Assembly: GCF_008634025.1 (NCBI RefSeq)
Contig: NZ_PDCM01000002.1
Span: forward strand, 992,001-1,056,000
Length of the DNA stretch: 64,000 nt
DNA from: Streptomyces albofaciens JCM 4342
GTDB lineage: Bacteria > Actinomycetota > Actinomycetes > Streptomycetales > Streptomycetaceae
Direction: 5' to 3'
Numbering within the stretch: position 1 is the first letter of the stretch; every line of letters begins with the position of its first letter. The position numbers were made by a program, and so were the translations under genes. The notes under the pieces are model-generated. The model ran no database searches. It was not told where the DNA came from and was given only the letters and a program-made list of their open reading frames with translations. Shown one piece after another: positions 16,664 through 25,669 of the stretch.

Positions 16664-17071
16664 GTGGCGGCCGAGATGACTCTGCGATGCGAAGCGTTCC
16701 TCGGCCACGTCAAGGAACGCGGCGAATACGACACCTTGAAGGAAGCCGAGCGCGCGGCCCGTGTGGTGCTCGCCCTCCTCGGCGCACATCTGATCGGCGA
16801 CGTCCGCGCCCAGCTGGCGACGCGCCTGCCCGAGGCGTTCGCCCTGATCCTGCTCAACCCGCTGCAGAGCGCCGAGCCGCTGTCCCCGGAGCGGTTCGTC
16901 CGGGCGACCGCCGCGTGGATCGAAGGCGCCACCGAGCAGACCGCGGCCTGGGACGTCAGCGCCGTGCTGTCCACCGTCGCCGACGCCGCCGGCGAGGACC
17001 TGCTGCGCCAGATCCTGCTCCAGCTCCCGGACGGCTACGACCTGCTCTTCGGCCGCCCCCAGCCCATCTGA
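16664..17071 (+). CDS. DUF2267 domain protein
   Basis: 135 residues from GTG 16664 with AAGGA upstream (ATG 16676 is an alternative). It carries the full DUF2267 pattern: FLGHVKERGEYDTLKEAERA, a helical region, LLNPLQSAEPLSPERFV, and the tail LLQLPDGYDLLFGRPQ. Function of the family is not established; it often accompanies small heat-shock proteins. It follows hsp18 by about 90 bases and precedes a paralogue. Confidence 0.85.
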   Translation: MAAEMTLRCEAFLGHVKERGEYDTLKEAERAARVVLALLGAHLIGDVRAQLATRLPEAFALILLNPLQSAEPLSPERFVRATAAWIEGATEQTAAWDVSAVLSTVADAAGEDLLRQILLQLPDGYDLLFGRPQPI

Positions 17072-17127
17072 CCATCCCGCACGCCGGTGCCCGGACACCG
17101 GCCACAACAAGAAAGGCAACCACTTCA

Positions 17128-17565
17128 GTGCTCTCCGACCAGTGCGCACCGCCCCAGCAGCTGTACGGGACGGCATACGTGCAGATGCTGGAGAAGGTCC
17201 GTTACGAGGGCGCCTACCCCACCCGCGAGCGAGCCGACCAAGCCGTCCGCCTGGTTCTCGCCGGACTGGGGCGCCAGCTCACCGGCGACGAACGCGTCGA
17301 TCTGGCCGCCTGCCTGCCCTGGGAAGCCGCACGCGTGCTGACCGAACAGATCCCCGACCCCCAACCGCTGACCGGCTGGGCCTTCGTCAAAGACCTCGCC
17401 GCCCGCACCGGCGCCTCCCTGGCCACCACCCGCTGGGACACCGGCTCCGTCTTCTCCGCCGTCGCCGCCTACGCCGGACCCGACCTGATCACCCGCGTCA
17501 TCCAGCAGCTACCCACCGGTTACGCCCTGCTCTTCGGCCGCGCCGAACTCACTCCGGCCGCGTAG
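17128..17565 (+). CDS. DUF2267 domain protein, second copy
   Basis: 145 residues from GTG 17128 with GAAAGG upstream, 56 bases after the first DUF2267 gene. It aligns with that gene end to end: YVQMLEKVRYEGAYPTRERA corresponds to FLGHVKERGEYDTLKEAERA, and LPTGYALLFGRAEL to LPDGYDLLFGRPQP. This is a tandem duplication with considerable divergence. It probably belongs to the same heat-shock transcript as hsp18. The N-terminus has an extra 10-15 residues. Confidence 0.85.
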   Translation: MLSDQCAPPQQLYGTAYVQMLEKVRYEGAYPTRERADQAVRLVLAGLGRQLTGDERVDLAACLPWEAARVLTEQIPDPQPLTGWAFVKDLAARTGASLATTRWDTGSVFSAVAAYAGPDLITRVIQQLPTGYALLFGRAELTPAA

Positions 17566-18199
17566 ACGGCGGCGTGCGTGCCCGGGGGGGCCGCGACGCC
17601 GCCGCGTCGCGGCCCGCCCTGGATGCTTCCGGCGAAATGCGGCCACACGAAGGGCGCGCCACATCGAAGGCAGGCTGAACCCACTTCCTCCGCTGCTGCT
17701 TCCAGGACGAGCACTCGGCGCACGTGCCGTCCGTAGCCGCGCCAGGGACTTCGCCGACCCGGTTCGCGACGCTGAACACCGGCATTGAGGCTGCACGCCA
17801 GCGGCTCCGGCAGTTGGTGGAGCCGGACGAGCCGGAGGCGGACCCGGCCGCGACGGCGTCCGCGCTCGCCCTCGCCGCGCTCCGGCCGTGGAGCAGGCCC
17901 TGCCGGAAAACAGCAGCAGCACGCCGACCGGGCCGGGCCGAGCCAGACCGAGGAGGCCGGAACCGAGGCGCGGCGGGCGAACCAGACCGAGCAGGGGCGC
18001 CGTTGGCGCCGGTATAGCCCGAAGGGCGCGGAGCCGGGGCGCGGGCGCCGATGGTCGGGTGGTGGTGGGGAGCGGGAGGGAAGCCGGTTCCGGGTGGTGG
18101 TGAGGTGTTGTTTGGGACCGCGGTGGCCAGGGCGCTCCGCGTGACCCGACGACCCTGTCTTTGATATGGACATGCTCAAATCGTCGGGCTAGCCTCGAA
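17566..18199. other. Non-coding stretch between heat-shock locus and LPMO gene
   Basis: No reading frame here has convincing start, ribosome binding site or protein-like composition; the open frames are low-complexity Arg/Pro shadows. Near the 3' end, AT-rich sequence (about 18161-18182) precedes the DasR box and may hold the LPMO promoter. Confidence 0.5.
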
Positions 18200-18215
18200 C
18201 TTGGTCTAGACCGCG
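18200..18215. promoter_or_regulatory. DasR-responsive element (dre)
   Basis: The core TGGTCTAGACC at 18202-18212 matches the palindromic dre consensus for DasR, the GntR-family repressor of N-acetylglucosamine and chitin genes in Streptomyces. The outer positions match partly. It lies 137 bases before the ATG of the chitin-active LPMO gene, which is exactly the gene class DasR controls. Derepression by glucosamine-6-phosphate is known for DasR. Confidence 0.8.
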
Positions 18216-18348
18216 TCGGACGTGTGCCTTCCGGTTGTCCCCCGTTGCCTCCGTTGTCTCCGTGGCGCGACCTCGTCACCGTCCGCCCCGGCAGTGCATC
18301 GAGGTGCACGTCCGTCCCATCCGTACCCCCGGAACTTGGGAGCCCATC

Positions 18349-18939
18349 ATGCGCAGGAAGCTCACCTCGTTACTCCTCGGGCTCGGCCTCGCCGGAACGG
18401 CCCTGCTCGCCACCAGCGGCAGTGCTCAGGGCCACGGCTACACCGACTCGCCCGTCAGCCGCCAGCAGTTGTGCGGCAACGGCACCGTCCGAAACTGCGG
18501 ACAGATCCAGTGGGAGCCGCCGAGCGTGGAGGGGCCCAAGGGGTTCCCCGCGCGCGGGCCCGCCGACGGGCGCATCTGCGCGGGTGGCATCGGGCGCTTC
18601 TCCGAACTGGACGACCCGCGGGGCGGCAACTGGCCGGCCACCAAGCTGACCGCGGGCCAGAGCCACAACTTCACCTGGCGGATCACCGCCCGCCACGCCA
18701 CCACCGACTTCCGCTACTACATCACCAAGGACGGCTGGGACCCCACCAAGCCGCTGACCAGGGCCGACCTGGACCCGCAGCCCTTCCTCACGGTGCCCTT
18801 CGGCGGCCGTCTGCCCGGCTCCACGGTCACCCACGCCGGCGTCCTGCCCCACAAGACCGGCCGGCACCTCATCCTCGGCGTCTGGACCATCGCCGACACC
18901 GGCAACGCCTTCTACGCCTGCTCCGACGTGCGCTTCTGA
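18349..18939 (+). CDS. AA10 lytic polysaccharide monooxygenase, chitin-active
   Basis: 196 residues. The signal peptide MRRKLTSLLLGLGLAGTALL continues to SAQG and is cut before HGYTDSP, leaving His29 as the mature N-terminus, the first ligand of the copper histidine brace. The second brace His is in VTHAGV, and the axial Phe is in GNAFYACSDVRF. RQQLCGNG and CAGG supply disulfide Cys. Single-domain length (about 168 mature residues) fits CHB/CBP21-type enzymes that oxidatively cleave crystalline chitin outside the cell. GGGAG ribosome binding site. A DasR box upstream supports a chitin role. Confidence 0.93.
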   Translation: MRRKLTSLLLGLGLAGTALLATSGSAQGHGYTDSPVSRQQLCGNGTVRNCGQIQWEPPSVEGPKGFPARGPADGRICAGGIGRFSELDDPRGGNWPATKLTAGQSHNFTWRITARHATTDFRYYITKDGWDPTKPLTRADLDPQPFLTVPFGGRLPGSTVTHAGVLPHKTGRHLILGVWTIADTGNAFYACSDVRF

Positions 18940-19146
18940 CCCGCCCCCGGGCCGGGGTGCACACGGCACCAGCCACCTTCCCGCCCTTCCCGGCCCGGAA
19001 GGCGAACGCCAGGACCTGGTCCCGGGCCGGCTGCCGGCCCGGGACCGGCGCGGTACGAGCACGGTGCCGACTGCACCAGGTGTTGGGTGCCTTTGCCCTG
19101 CCCAGGGAGTCAAACGTGCTGTTTACCAGCATTTATGATCTTGGGC

Positions 19147-19995
19147 ATGGGACGGATACCGGAAGTGGTGTTGCGGGGGCGAGGCATCGACTTCCGACTG
19201 GAGGCGTATGTGGTGCGGGTGGTGCGCGGTCGCACCACTTGGACGGTGCCGCTGGCGGCGATCGACCGCGTCGAGTACACGGGTCGGCGCGTCCTTCTGG
19301 AACTGTCCGGCGATGCCACCCAGGACGGCGCTTTCACGCTCATCACGCGCAACGCCACCGCCGCCGATGCCTTCGTCCGGCGGCTGCGTACAGCCCTGAC
19401 GCGCCTGCCGGCTCCGGGGCAGGGCCCCACCCACGTGGTGAGAGAGACCGTCGGCCGTCGCATTCCGCGGCTGTCGAACCTGCCGACGGGCGCGAAGATC
19501 GCCCTGGGTGTCGTCCCCTATCTCGCGTTCTTCTCCGTGGCCGGGGACAAGGGCGCCGAAGCCGGGATCGGCGACCTGGTGGGCTTCATCATGCTCTACG
19601 GCCCTGCGGGCTGGCTGATGCTGTACTTCGGCTGGACCGAGGTGGTGCGCGACGCCCTGATCCTGCGACGACGCGGCATCACCGTCCCCGGCCGCATCCG
19701 CGACTACACGTGGCGCAGCGCCGGGGAGGACTCGGGAGAGTGGCACCCCGTGTACGAGTTCCGGACCCTGGAGGGCCAGCGCATGGTCGTCACCCAGACG
19801 GCCGGCCACGGGCGCAAGGGCGAAAGAGGGCCGGTGGACGTGACCTACGACCCGCTGTCCCCGACCCGCGTCAGGGGACTGCGCGACAAGTGGCTCACCG
19901 TGCGCGGCATCGTGCTGACGTTCTTCGGTGTTCTCTCGGTCCTCTTGATGCTCATCCCGCTGTGGCTGTTCATCTCCGCGCTTCTGACGGCCTGA
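19147..19995 (+). CDS. Membrane protein with DUF3592-like domain
   Basis: 282 residues. The N-terminal 85 residues are a soluble PH-like region (RTTWTVPLAAIDRVEYTGRR). Transmembrane segments are at about residues 115-135 and 140-162 (IALGVVPYLAFFSVAG; LVGFIMLYGPAGWLMLYFGW) and a last one near the C-terminus (GIVLTFFGVLSVLLMLIPLW). Between them lies a DUF3592-type domain ending VDVTYDPLSPTRVRG. ATG 19147 is chosen; ATG 19135 is in frame. TATGAT ends seven bases before 19147, so the mRNA may be leaderless. Function unknown. Confidence 0.7.
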   Translation: MGRIPEVVLRGRGIDFRLEAYVVRVVRGRTTWTVPLAAIDRVEYTGRRVLLELSGDATQDGAFTLITRNATAADAFVRRLRTALTRLPAPGQGPTHVVRETVGRRIPRLSNLPTGAKIALGVVPYLAFFSVAGDKGAEAGIGDLVGFIMLYGPAGWLMLYFGWTEVVRDALILRRRGITVPGRIRDYTWRSAGEDSGEWHPVYEFRTLEGQRMVVTQTAGHGRKGERGPVDVTYDPLSPTRVRGLRDKWLTVRGIVLTFFGVLSVLLMLIPLWLFISALLTA

Positions 19996-20062
19996 CACGG
20001 GCCCGGCCCGCTGCCTCGACAACCGTTGGTCCTCTCCTGAGCCACCGCGCAGCCGATCAGGA

Positions 20063-20194
20063 TCACCGTGACCGGCGCACGAGACGCTGCCGCTGTGACA
20101 GCAGTTCGGACCGGCGGATCGAGGTCTGCGGCGGCAGTGAGTCCGCGCGGCGGCCCCCGGCCGCCTTCTTCTTCACTACCGTCTTCTTCGCCAT
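20063..20194 (-). CDS. Possible small Lys-rich basic protein or gene remnant
   Basis: 43 residues: MAKKTVVKKKAAGGRRADSL followed by PPQTSIRRSELLSQRQRLV and RRSR, then TGA. GGAGGACGG lies upstream. The N-terminus looks like the Lys/Ala tails of HU- or DksA-type actinobacterial proteins, but no folded domain follows. It could be a truncated gene. Tentative. Confidence 0.3.
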   Translation of the reverse strand: MAKKTVVKKKAAGGRRADSLPPQTSIRRSELLSQRQRLVRRSR

Positions 20195-20352
20195 GGTCTT
20201 CTTGCCGCCGTCCTCCCTCGGCGTGTGGGCGCTTCCATCGGCGTCGGCGAGCGGAGCGGTGGGCTGCGGGGGGGCGTTCGCCGTTACGCCCGGTCATGCT
20301 GTACCCTCGGGCGGCCCGGTCGCAGTAGTCAAACTTGAGGAGCTAGCTGCAC

Positions 20353-23300
20353 GTGGTCACCCTTCCCGCTGCACCATCCGCTCCGCCGCCCGCGCTCGCG
20401 CGCCGGGCCGCGGTCTTCCTCCCGGCCGATCCGCCCCGTACGGGACGGATCGCGTTCTGGCGGCCGGACGGCGGACCCGTCGACGTCAGCACCCATGCCA
20501 CCGGAAGCCCCCGGACCACCGAAAGCACCGGGACCGCCGGGCCGCCGGTGCAGTCGCTGACCGTCGCCGTGCCCGTTCCCGGCGCGGGAACCACCACCGG
20601 AAGCACGGACCACCGCACGGGCCACAGCACCGACCACCGCACGGACCACGGCATCGAACTCCGTGACGTACCCGCCGTCGTCCTGCCCGTCGCCGCCGCC
20701 CTGCCCGTCCTCACCCGCGCCCGTACGGCCGCCGCCGCCGACCCGGCCGCGGCCTTCTGGGGCTCGGCCGCCGTGCTGGCGCTGCAACTGGCCGCCCGTG
20801 GGCGGCTGCTGCCCGGAGTGAGCCGTTCCGGTCACGACGCCTGGCGTGTGGGCCCGCTCGACCCGGCCGACACCGAGCGGCTGCGCGAGCTGGCCGCGTC
20901 GCTGCCGCCCCAGGCGCACGCCGTACCGCTCCCGGGCACCACCGGTCCCGTACTGCTGCCGGAACCGGAGCGCCTGGTACGGGAGTTCCTGGACGCGGTG
21001 GCGGACGGGCTGCCCCGCTCCCCCGCCGCCCCCTTCGTCACCGGCGGGCCGGCCTTCGCCGCGCCGGAGCCGCAGCACATCCCCGAACAGCGCCCGTGGG
21101 CGGCGGACGTGGCGGCCGGGCACGACGCGGGCGTACGGATCTCCCTGCGCATCGAAGTCACGGGCCTGTCCGGGCCGGACGGTGACCGGCCCACCGTCCC
21201 GGAGAACGTCGGCTTCACCGCCGTCCTCCAACTGCACGACCTCGCCGACCCCGCCCGGGTCGCCGACGCGTCCGAGGCGTGGGCGGGCACCACGCCCGCG
21301 GGGCAGGCGTTCGGCCCGCGGGCCCGGATGGACACCCTGCTCACGCTGCGCCGCGCCGCCGCGGCCTGGGCGCCGCTCACGCCCCTGCTGTCCGCCGCCG
21401 TACCGGACTCCGTCGGCCTCGCGGACGAGGAGATCGCCGAACTGCTCGGACCGGCGTCCCGCGCGCTGGCCGCGGCCGGTGTGGAGGTGCACTGGCCCAC
21501 GGATCTGGTACGCGGGCTCAGCACCCGGGCCGTGGTGGGGCCGCCCGATGAGGATGGCGCGCCGTACGGCACAGGAGGAAGCGGGAATCGCACCGATCCG
21601 GAACCCGGCTCCGACCGTACGGCGTCCGACACTCCGTCCTTCCTCTCCGCCGACGCGCTGCTCTCCTTCAGCTGGCGCTTCGCCGTCGGCGACCAGGAGG
21701 TCAGCAAAGCGGAACTGGACCGGCTGGCGGAGGCGGGGCGGCCGCTCGTACGGCTCCGCGACCGGTGGGTGCTGGTCGATCCGGAGGCGCTGCGCACGGC
21801 CCGGGACCGTCAGGACCGCAAGGTGACGCCCATCGACGCGCTCGGCGCGGCCCTGACCGGGACCGCCGAGACCGACGACGGCGCCCGGGTGGAGGTACAG
21901 GCGTCCGGCTGGCTGGCCCGCCTCCACTACCGGCTCACCGCGGCGGACACGGCCGGTCCGGCGGTGGCGGACGGGGACGCGGCCGGCCGTACGCATCCGG
22001 AACCCCCCGTCGCCCAGCCCCCCGCCCTGGCCGCCACCCTGCGCGACTACCAGTTGCGCGGCCTCGGCTGGCTGCACCGGATGACTTCGCTCGGCCTCGG
22101 CGGCTGCCTCGCCGACGACATGGGCCTGGGCAAGACCGTCACCCTCATCGCGCTGCACCTGCACCGGCAGGGCGATCCGGCCGCCGCCGGCCCCACGCTC
22201 GTCGTCTGCCCGGCGTCCCTGATGGGCAACTGGCAGCGGGAGATCGAGAAGTTCGCGCCCGGCACACCGGTCCGGCGCTTCCACGCGGACCGGCGCAGCC
22301 TCGACGGTCTGGCGGACGGCGAGTTCGTGCTGACCACGTACGGCACGATGCGGCTGGACGCGGCGAAGCTGGCGGGCACCCGGTGGGGACTGGTCGTCGC
22401 CGACGAGGCCCAGCATGTGAAGAACCCTTTCTCGGCCACGGCCAGGGCGCTGCGCACCCTCCCGGCGGGCGCCCGGGTGGCGCTCACCGGCACCCCGGTC
22501 GAGAACAACCTGTCCGAGCTGTGGGCCGTCCTCGACTGGACCACGCCGGGCCTGCTCGGCCCGCTGGGCCGCTTCCGCAAGCACTACGCCACGGCCGTCG
22601 AGGGCGGCGCCGACCCGGCCGCCGCCGACCGGCTGGCCCGGCTGGTCCGGCCCTTCCTGCTGCGCCGCCGCAAGTCGGACCCGGGCATCGCGCCCGAGCT
22701 GCCGCCGAAGACGGAGACCGACCGCGCGGTGGCGCTGACCGGCGAGCAGGCCGGGCTGTACGAGGCGGTGGTGCGCGAGGGGCTCGGCGAGATCGCGGCG
22801 GCGGACGGTCTGGCGCGGCGCGGCCTGGTGGTCAAGCTGCTGACCTCCCTCAAGCAGATCTGCAACCACCCGGCGCAGTTCCTGAAGGAGGAGCGGCCGC
22901 GGATCGCGGGCCGGTCCGGGAAGGTGGAGCTGCTGGACGAGTTGCTGGAGACGATCCTCGCCGAGGACGACGCGGGCGTGCTGGTGTTCACGCAGTACGT
23001 ACGGATGGCGCGGCTGCTCGAAACGCACCTGGCGGCGCGCGGGGTGCCGACGCAGCTGCTGCACGGAGGCACCCCGGTCGCGCGGCGCGAGGAGATGGTG
23101 CGGCGCTTCCAGGGCGGTGACGTACCGGTGTTCCTGCTGTCGCTGAAGGCGGCGGGCACGGGCCTGAACCTGACCAGGGCGTCCCATGTCGTGCACTTCG
23201 ACCGCTGGTGGAACCCGGCGGTCGAGGCGCAGGCCACCGACCGCGCGTACCGCATCGGCCAGACCCGTCCGGTGCAGGTCCACCGGATGGTCACCGAGGG

Positions 23301-23445
23301 CACGGTCGAGGACCGGATCGCCGGGATGCTCGCGCGCAAGCAGCGGCTGGCGGACGCGGTGCTCGGCTCCGGCGAGGCCGCCCTGACCGAACTCACCGAC
23401 GCCGAGCTGGCGGACCTGGTCGCACTGCGAGGGAGCGAGCGATGA
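20353..23445 (+). CDS. SNF2/SWI2-family DNA-dependent ATPase (helicase-like)
   Basis: 1030 residues from GTG 20353 with GAGGAG upstream. The first ~570 residues are the poorly conserved bacterial SNF2-associated region, with a Ser/Thr/His-rich low-complexity stretch near residues 50-100. The SNF2 core follows: DDMGLGKTVT (Walker A), a DEAQ box (VVADEAQHVKNP), LTGTPVENNLSELW (motif III), and helicase C motifs VFTQYVRMARLL and RAYRIGQTRPVQVH (motif VI). It is a double-strand DNA translocase. The stop overlaps the SWIM gene start (ATGA), so the two proteins are made together. Confidence 0.93.
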   Translation: MVTLPAAPSAPPPALARRAAVFLPADPPRTGRIAFWRPDGGPVDVSTHATGSPRTTESTGTAGPPVQSLTVAVPVPGAGTTTGSTDHRTGHSTDHRTDHGIELRDVPAVVLPVAAALPVLTRARTAAAADPAAAFWGSAAVLALQLAARGRLLPGVSRSGHDAWRVGPLDPADTERLRELAASLPPQAHAVPLPGTTGPVLLPEPERLVREFLDAVADGLPRSPAAPFVTGGPAFAAPEPQHIPEQRPWAADVAAGHDAGVRISLRIEVTGLSGPDGDRPTVPENVGFTAVLQLHDLADPARVADASEAWAGTTPAGQAFGPRARMDTLLTLRRAAAAWAPLTPLLSAAVPDSVGLADEEIAELLGPASRALAAAGVEVHWPTDLVRGLSTRAVVGPPDEDGAPYGTGGSGNRTDPEPGSDRTASDTPSFLSADALLSFSWRFAVGDQEVSKAELDRLAEAGRPLVRLRDRWVLVDPEALRTARDRQDRKVTPIDALGAALTGTAETDDGARVEVQASGWLARLHYRLTAADTAGPAVADGDAAGRTHPEPPVAQPPALAATLRDYQLRGLGWLHRMTSLGLGGCLADDMGLGKTVTLIALHLHRQGDPAAAGPTLVVCPASLMGNWQREIEKFAPGTPVRRFHADRRSLDGLADGEFVLTTYGTMRLDAAKLAGTRWGLVVADEAQHVKNPFSATARALRTLPAGARVALTGTPVENNLSELWAVLDWTTPGLLGPLGRFRKHYATAVEGGADPAAADRLARLVRPFLLRRRKSDPGIAPELPPKTETDRAVALTGEQAGLYEAVVREGLGEIAAADGLARRGLVVKLLTSLKQICNHPAQFLKEERPRIAGRSGKVELLDELLETILAEDDAGVLVFTQYVRMARLLETHLAARGVPTQLLHGGTPVARREEMVRRFQGGDVPVFLLSLKAAGTGLNLTRASHVVHFDRWWNPAVEAQATDRAYRIGQTRPVQVHRMVTEGTVEDRIAGMLARKQRLADAVLGSGEAALTELTDAELADLVALRGSER

Positions 23446-24815
23446 CCGAGACGAACGGCATGCGGGGGAACCCGGGCCGCCAGGAGGACGCGCACCGGGA
23501 CGCGCGCCGGCCGGAACCCGCCCGGGAGCGCACCTTCGCCGCTCTGCCGCCGGCCCGCGGCCGTGCGTTCGCGCAGACCTGGTGGGGTCTGGCCTGGCTG
23601 AAGGCGCTGGCCGACAGCGCGCTCGACGGCCAGCAGGTCAAGCAGGGCCGCCGGCACGCGCGGGCGGGCGCGGTGGGGGCGGTGTCCGTACGGCCCGGCC
23701 GCATCACCGCGGTCGTCCAGGACCGCGACGGTACGCGGCACCGCTGTGACGTGCTGCTCCAGGAGCTGGACGGTGCGGACTGGGACCGGTTCCTGGACCT
23801 GGTCGCGGACCGGGCCGGGCACATCGCGGCGCTGCTGGACCACGACATGCCTCCGCACCTGGTGGAGGACGCGACAGCGGCTGGCATCGAACTCCTGCCG
23901 GGAATCGGCGACTTGGAGGCGGAGTGCGGCTGCGGGGCATGGGACCACTGTGCTCACACCGCCGCGCTCTGCCATCAGGTGGCGCGCTTGCTGGACGAGG
24001 ACCCGTTCGTGCTGCTGCTGATGCGCGGACGAGGTGAACGGGAGCTGCTGGACGAGCTTCAGGCCCGTACCGCCTCGCGCGCGCGGGAAGCCGCGGAGGA
24101 GTACGCGTCCAGTGGGGAGGCCGCGGAACCGGCGGAAGCCGACGGCATACCGGCGGCGGAGGCGTACGCGGCCCGGGACATCCTGCCGCCGCTGCCCGCG
24201 CCTCCGCCCTATGTGGACGAGCCGGGCACCGCGCCCGCCCTCGGTGGCGGAACCGATCCCGCGCCCGGAGTGGAGGTGGCGGCGCTGGAGTTTCTGATCA
24301 GCGATACGGCGGCGCGCGCTCAGCGCATGCTCGTCGGCGCGCTGTCTCCCGGCCATGCCGACAGCCCACCGCAGGCGCCGCTGACCTGCGCGCAGGACGC
24401 CGTACGCCTGGCTGCGGCCGGTCCGGACCCCCGGATCGCGGCGCGACTGGCGGCCGGTTCCGGACGTACGGCTAAGGGGCTGGCTCTGGCCGTACGGGCG
24501 TGGGAGTACGGCGGCGTCAAGGCACTCGCGGTCCTGGAGGAGGAGTGGACGCCGGAGCCGGCAGTCCTGGCGCGCGCCGCGGCCCAGCTCACCGCCGCCT
24601 GGGAGGACGAGCCGCCGCCACGCCTGCGCCGCGACCGCAACCGGTGGACCGTGACCGGCGACGACGCCCAGCTCAGGTACGGGCGCGACGGGTGCTGGTG
24701 GCCGTACCGGAAGGAGCGCGGACAGTGGGCACCGGCGGGCCCGGCGGCCGAGGATCCGGCCGCCGCGCTCGCGGCGCTGCGCGGCGGGACGGAGGACTCC
24801 GCGGGCTCCCCGTGA
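23442..24815 (+). CDS. SWIM zinc-finger protein
   Basis: 457 residues, starting at the ATG within the ATGA overlap with the SNF2 gene. FAQTWWGLAWLKALADSALD (residues about 40-60) is the conserved N-terminal region of this family. The SWIM motif CxCxnCxH is CGCGAWDHCAH near residue 165. The middle is Pro/Ala/Glu-rich linker, and the C-terminus has WTVTGDDAQLRYGRDGCWWPY. Conserved SNF2-SWIM gene pairs are common in actinobacteria; the SWIM protein probably gives DNA or protein contacts to the translocase. The pathway is not established. Confidence 0.9.
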   Translation: MTETNGMRGNPGRQEDAHRDARRPEPARERTFAALPPARGRAFAQTWWGLAWLKALADSALDGQQVKQGRRHARAGAVGAVSVRPGRITAVVQDRDGTRHRCDVLLQELDGADWDRFLDLVADRAGHIAALLDHDMPPHLVEDATAAGIELLPGIGDLEAECGCGAWDHCAHTAALCHQVARLLDEDPFVLLLMRGRGERELLDELQARTASRAREAAEEYASSGEAAEPAEADGIPAAEAYAARDILPPLPAPPPYVDEPGTAPALGGGTDPAPGVEVAALEFLISDTAARAQRMLVGALSPGHADSPPQAPLTCAQDAVRLAAAGPDPRIAARLAAGSGRTAKGLALAVRAWEYGGVKALAVLEEEWTPEPAVLARAAAQLTAAWEDEPPPRLRRDRNRWTVTGDDAQLRYGRDGCWWPYRKERGQWAPAGPAAEDPAAALAALRGGTEDSAGSP

Positions 24816-24935
24816 GAGGGCCGCTGCCCGTGCACCCGTACGGCTGACTCTCCGCGCGGCGCGGCGCTACGCTGCTCGGCGTCAGGGGGCCGGCGCACGG
24901 ACCGCCGGCCCGGTGTGCGGCCGATCGGAGGGACC

Positions 24936-25325
24936 GTGCCTGCTGTGAGCCCCTTGGACGTTCTGGAACAGCGGCGCGCCGCCGTCACGGGGCAGGACGC
25001 GGACGCCTTCGCCGACCTGTTCGCGCCGGACGGAGTGATCGAACTGCCCTTCGCGGGCCCGGACGTGCCCGACCGCATCGAGGGCCGGGAGGCGATCCGG
25101 GCCTTCGCGCGGGCCGCGATGGGCGCGCTGCGCGTCGACACGCTGGTGACGCTCGCGGTGCACCGCACCGAGGACCCGGAGGTCGTCGTCGCGGAGACGC
25201 TCAGCAAGGGGGTGGGGCGCGGCGACGCGTTCGAGGGCCGCTCGGTGCAGTTCTTCCGCATTCGGGACGGCCGGATCCTGCTGTTCCGGGACTACACGGG
25301 ACCGCTGCGCAAGCCGTCCGCCTGA
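24936..25325 (+). CDS. SnoaL/NTF2-like polyketide-cyclase-fold protein
   Basis: 129 residues from GTG 24936 with CGGAGGG upstream. LDVLEQRRAAVTGQDADAFA, DLFAPDGVIELPFAGP and ETLSKGVGRGDAFEGRS followed by VQFFRIRDGRILLFRDY are the strands and helices of the NTF2-like alpha+beta cone. Members include isomerases, small hydrolases and binding proteins, so activity cannot be assigned. It stands alone. Confidence 0.82.
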   Translation: MPAVSPLDVLEQRRAAVTGQDADAFADLFAPDGVIELPFAGPDVPDRIEGREAIRAFARAAMGALRVDTLVTLAVHRTEDPEVVVAETLSKGVGRGDAFEGRSVQFFRIRDGRILLFRDYTGPLRKPSA

Positions 25326-25389
25326 CGCGGGCGCGCCGCGGCCGGGTGCGTACCGTACGGTCCGTGCCCGGCTGCGGCGGCTCGGCGGC

Positions 25390-25623
25390 CTACGCGCCCC
25401 AGATGCGGGCGATGAAGAAGGCCGCGACGAGGACGACCACGACGGCGAGCACCAGCAGCGGCCCCTTGGACCAGCCCCGGGTCGGGTTGTGGGTCTCCAG
25501 CGGCCCGGCGTCCGGGGTGCTGCCCTCGGCGGGCGGCGTCTCGCCCGGCGGCACGCCGCCGCCCGGCTCCAGGCCGGCGGTGCTCTCCGGTGCCGGGTCC
25601 GGGTTCTTCGGTGAATCGTTCAT
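25390..25623 (-). CDS. DUF6480-type small membrane protein
   Basis: 77 residues. The N-terminal 50 residues are Pro/Gly/Glu-rich (TAGLEPGGGVPPGETPPAEG), followed by ETHNPTRGWSKGP and one C-terminal transmembrane helix (LLVLAVVVVLVAAFFIARIW). This is the Streptomyces family that I remember as DUF6480. Function unknown; likely a single-pass inner membrane protein with the Pro-rich part in the cytoplasm. Confidence 0.72.
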   Translation of the reverse strand: MNDSPKNPDPAPESTAGLEPGGGVPPGETPPAEGSTPDAGPLETHNPTRGWSKGPLLVLAVVVVLVAAFFIARIWGA

Positions 25624-25669
25624 GCTGCCCGGGTGCCCGGGGACGGCGAATTCTCACGCCGGGTGCGGA

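Noticed and set aside
20329..23283. 984-residue minus-strand open frame opposite the SNF2 gene
   Set aside because: Its composition is Arg/Gly/Pro-rich without domains, and the plus-strand frame has all SNF2 motifs.
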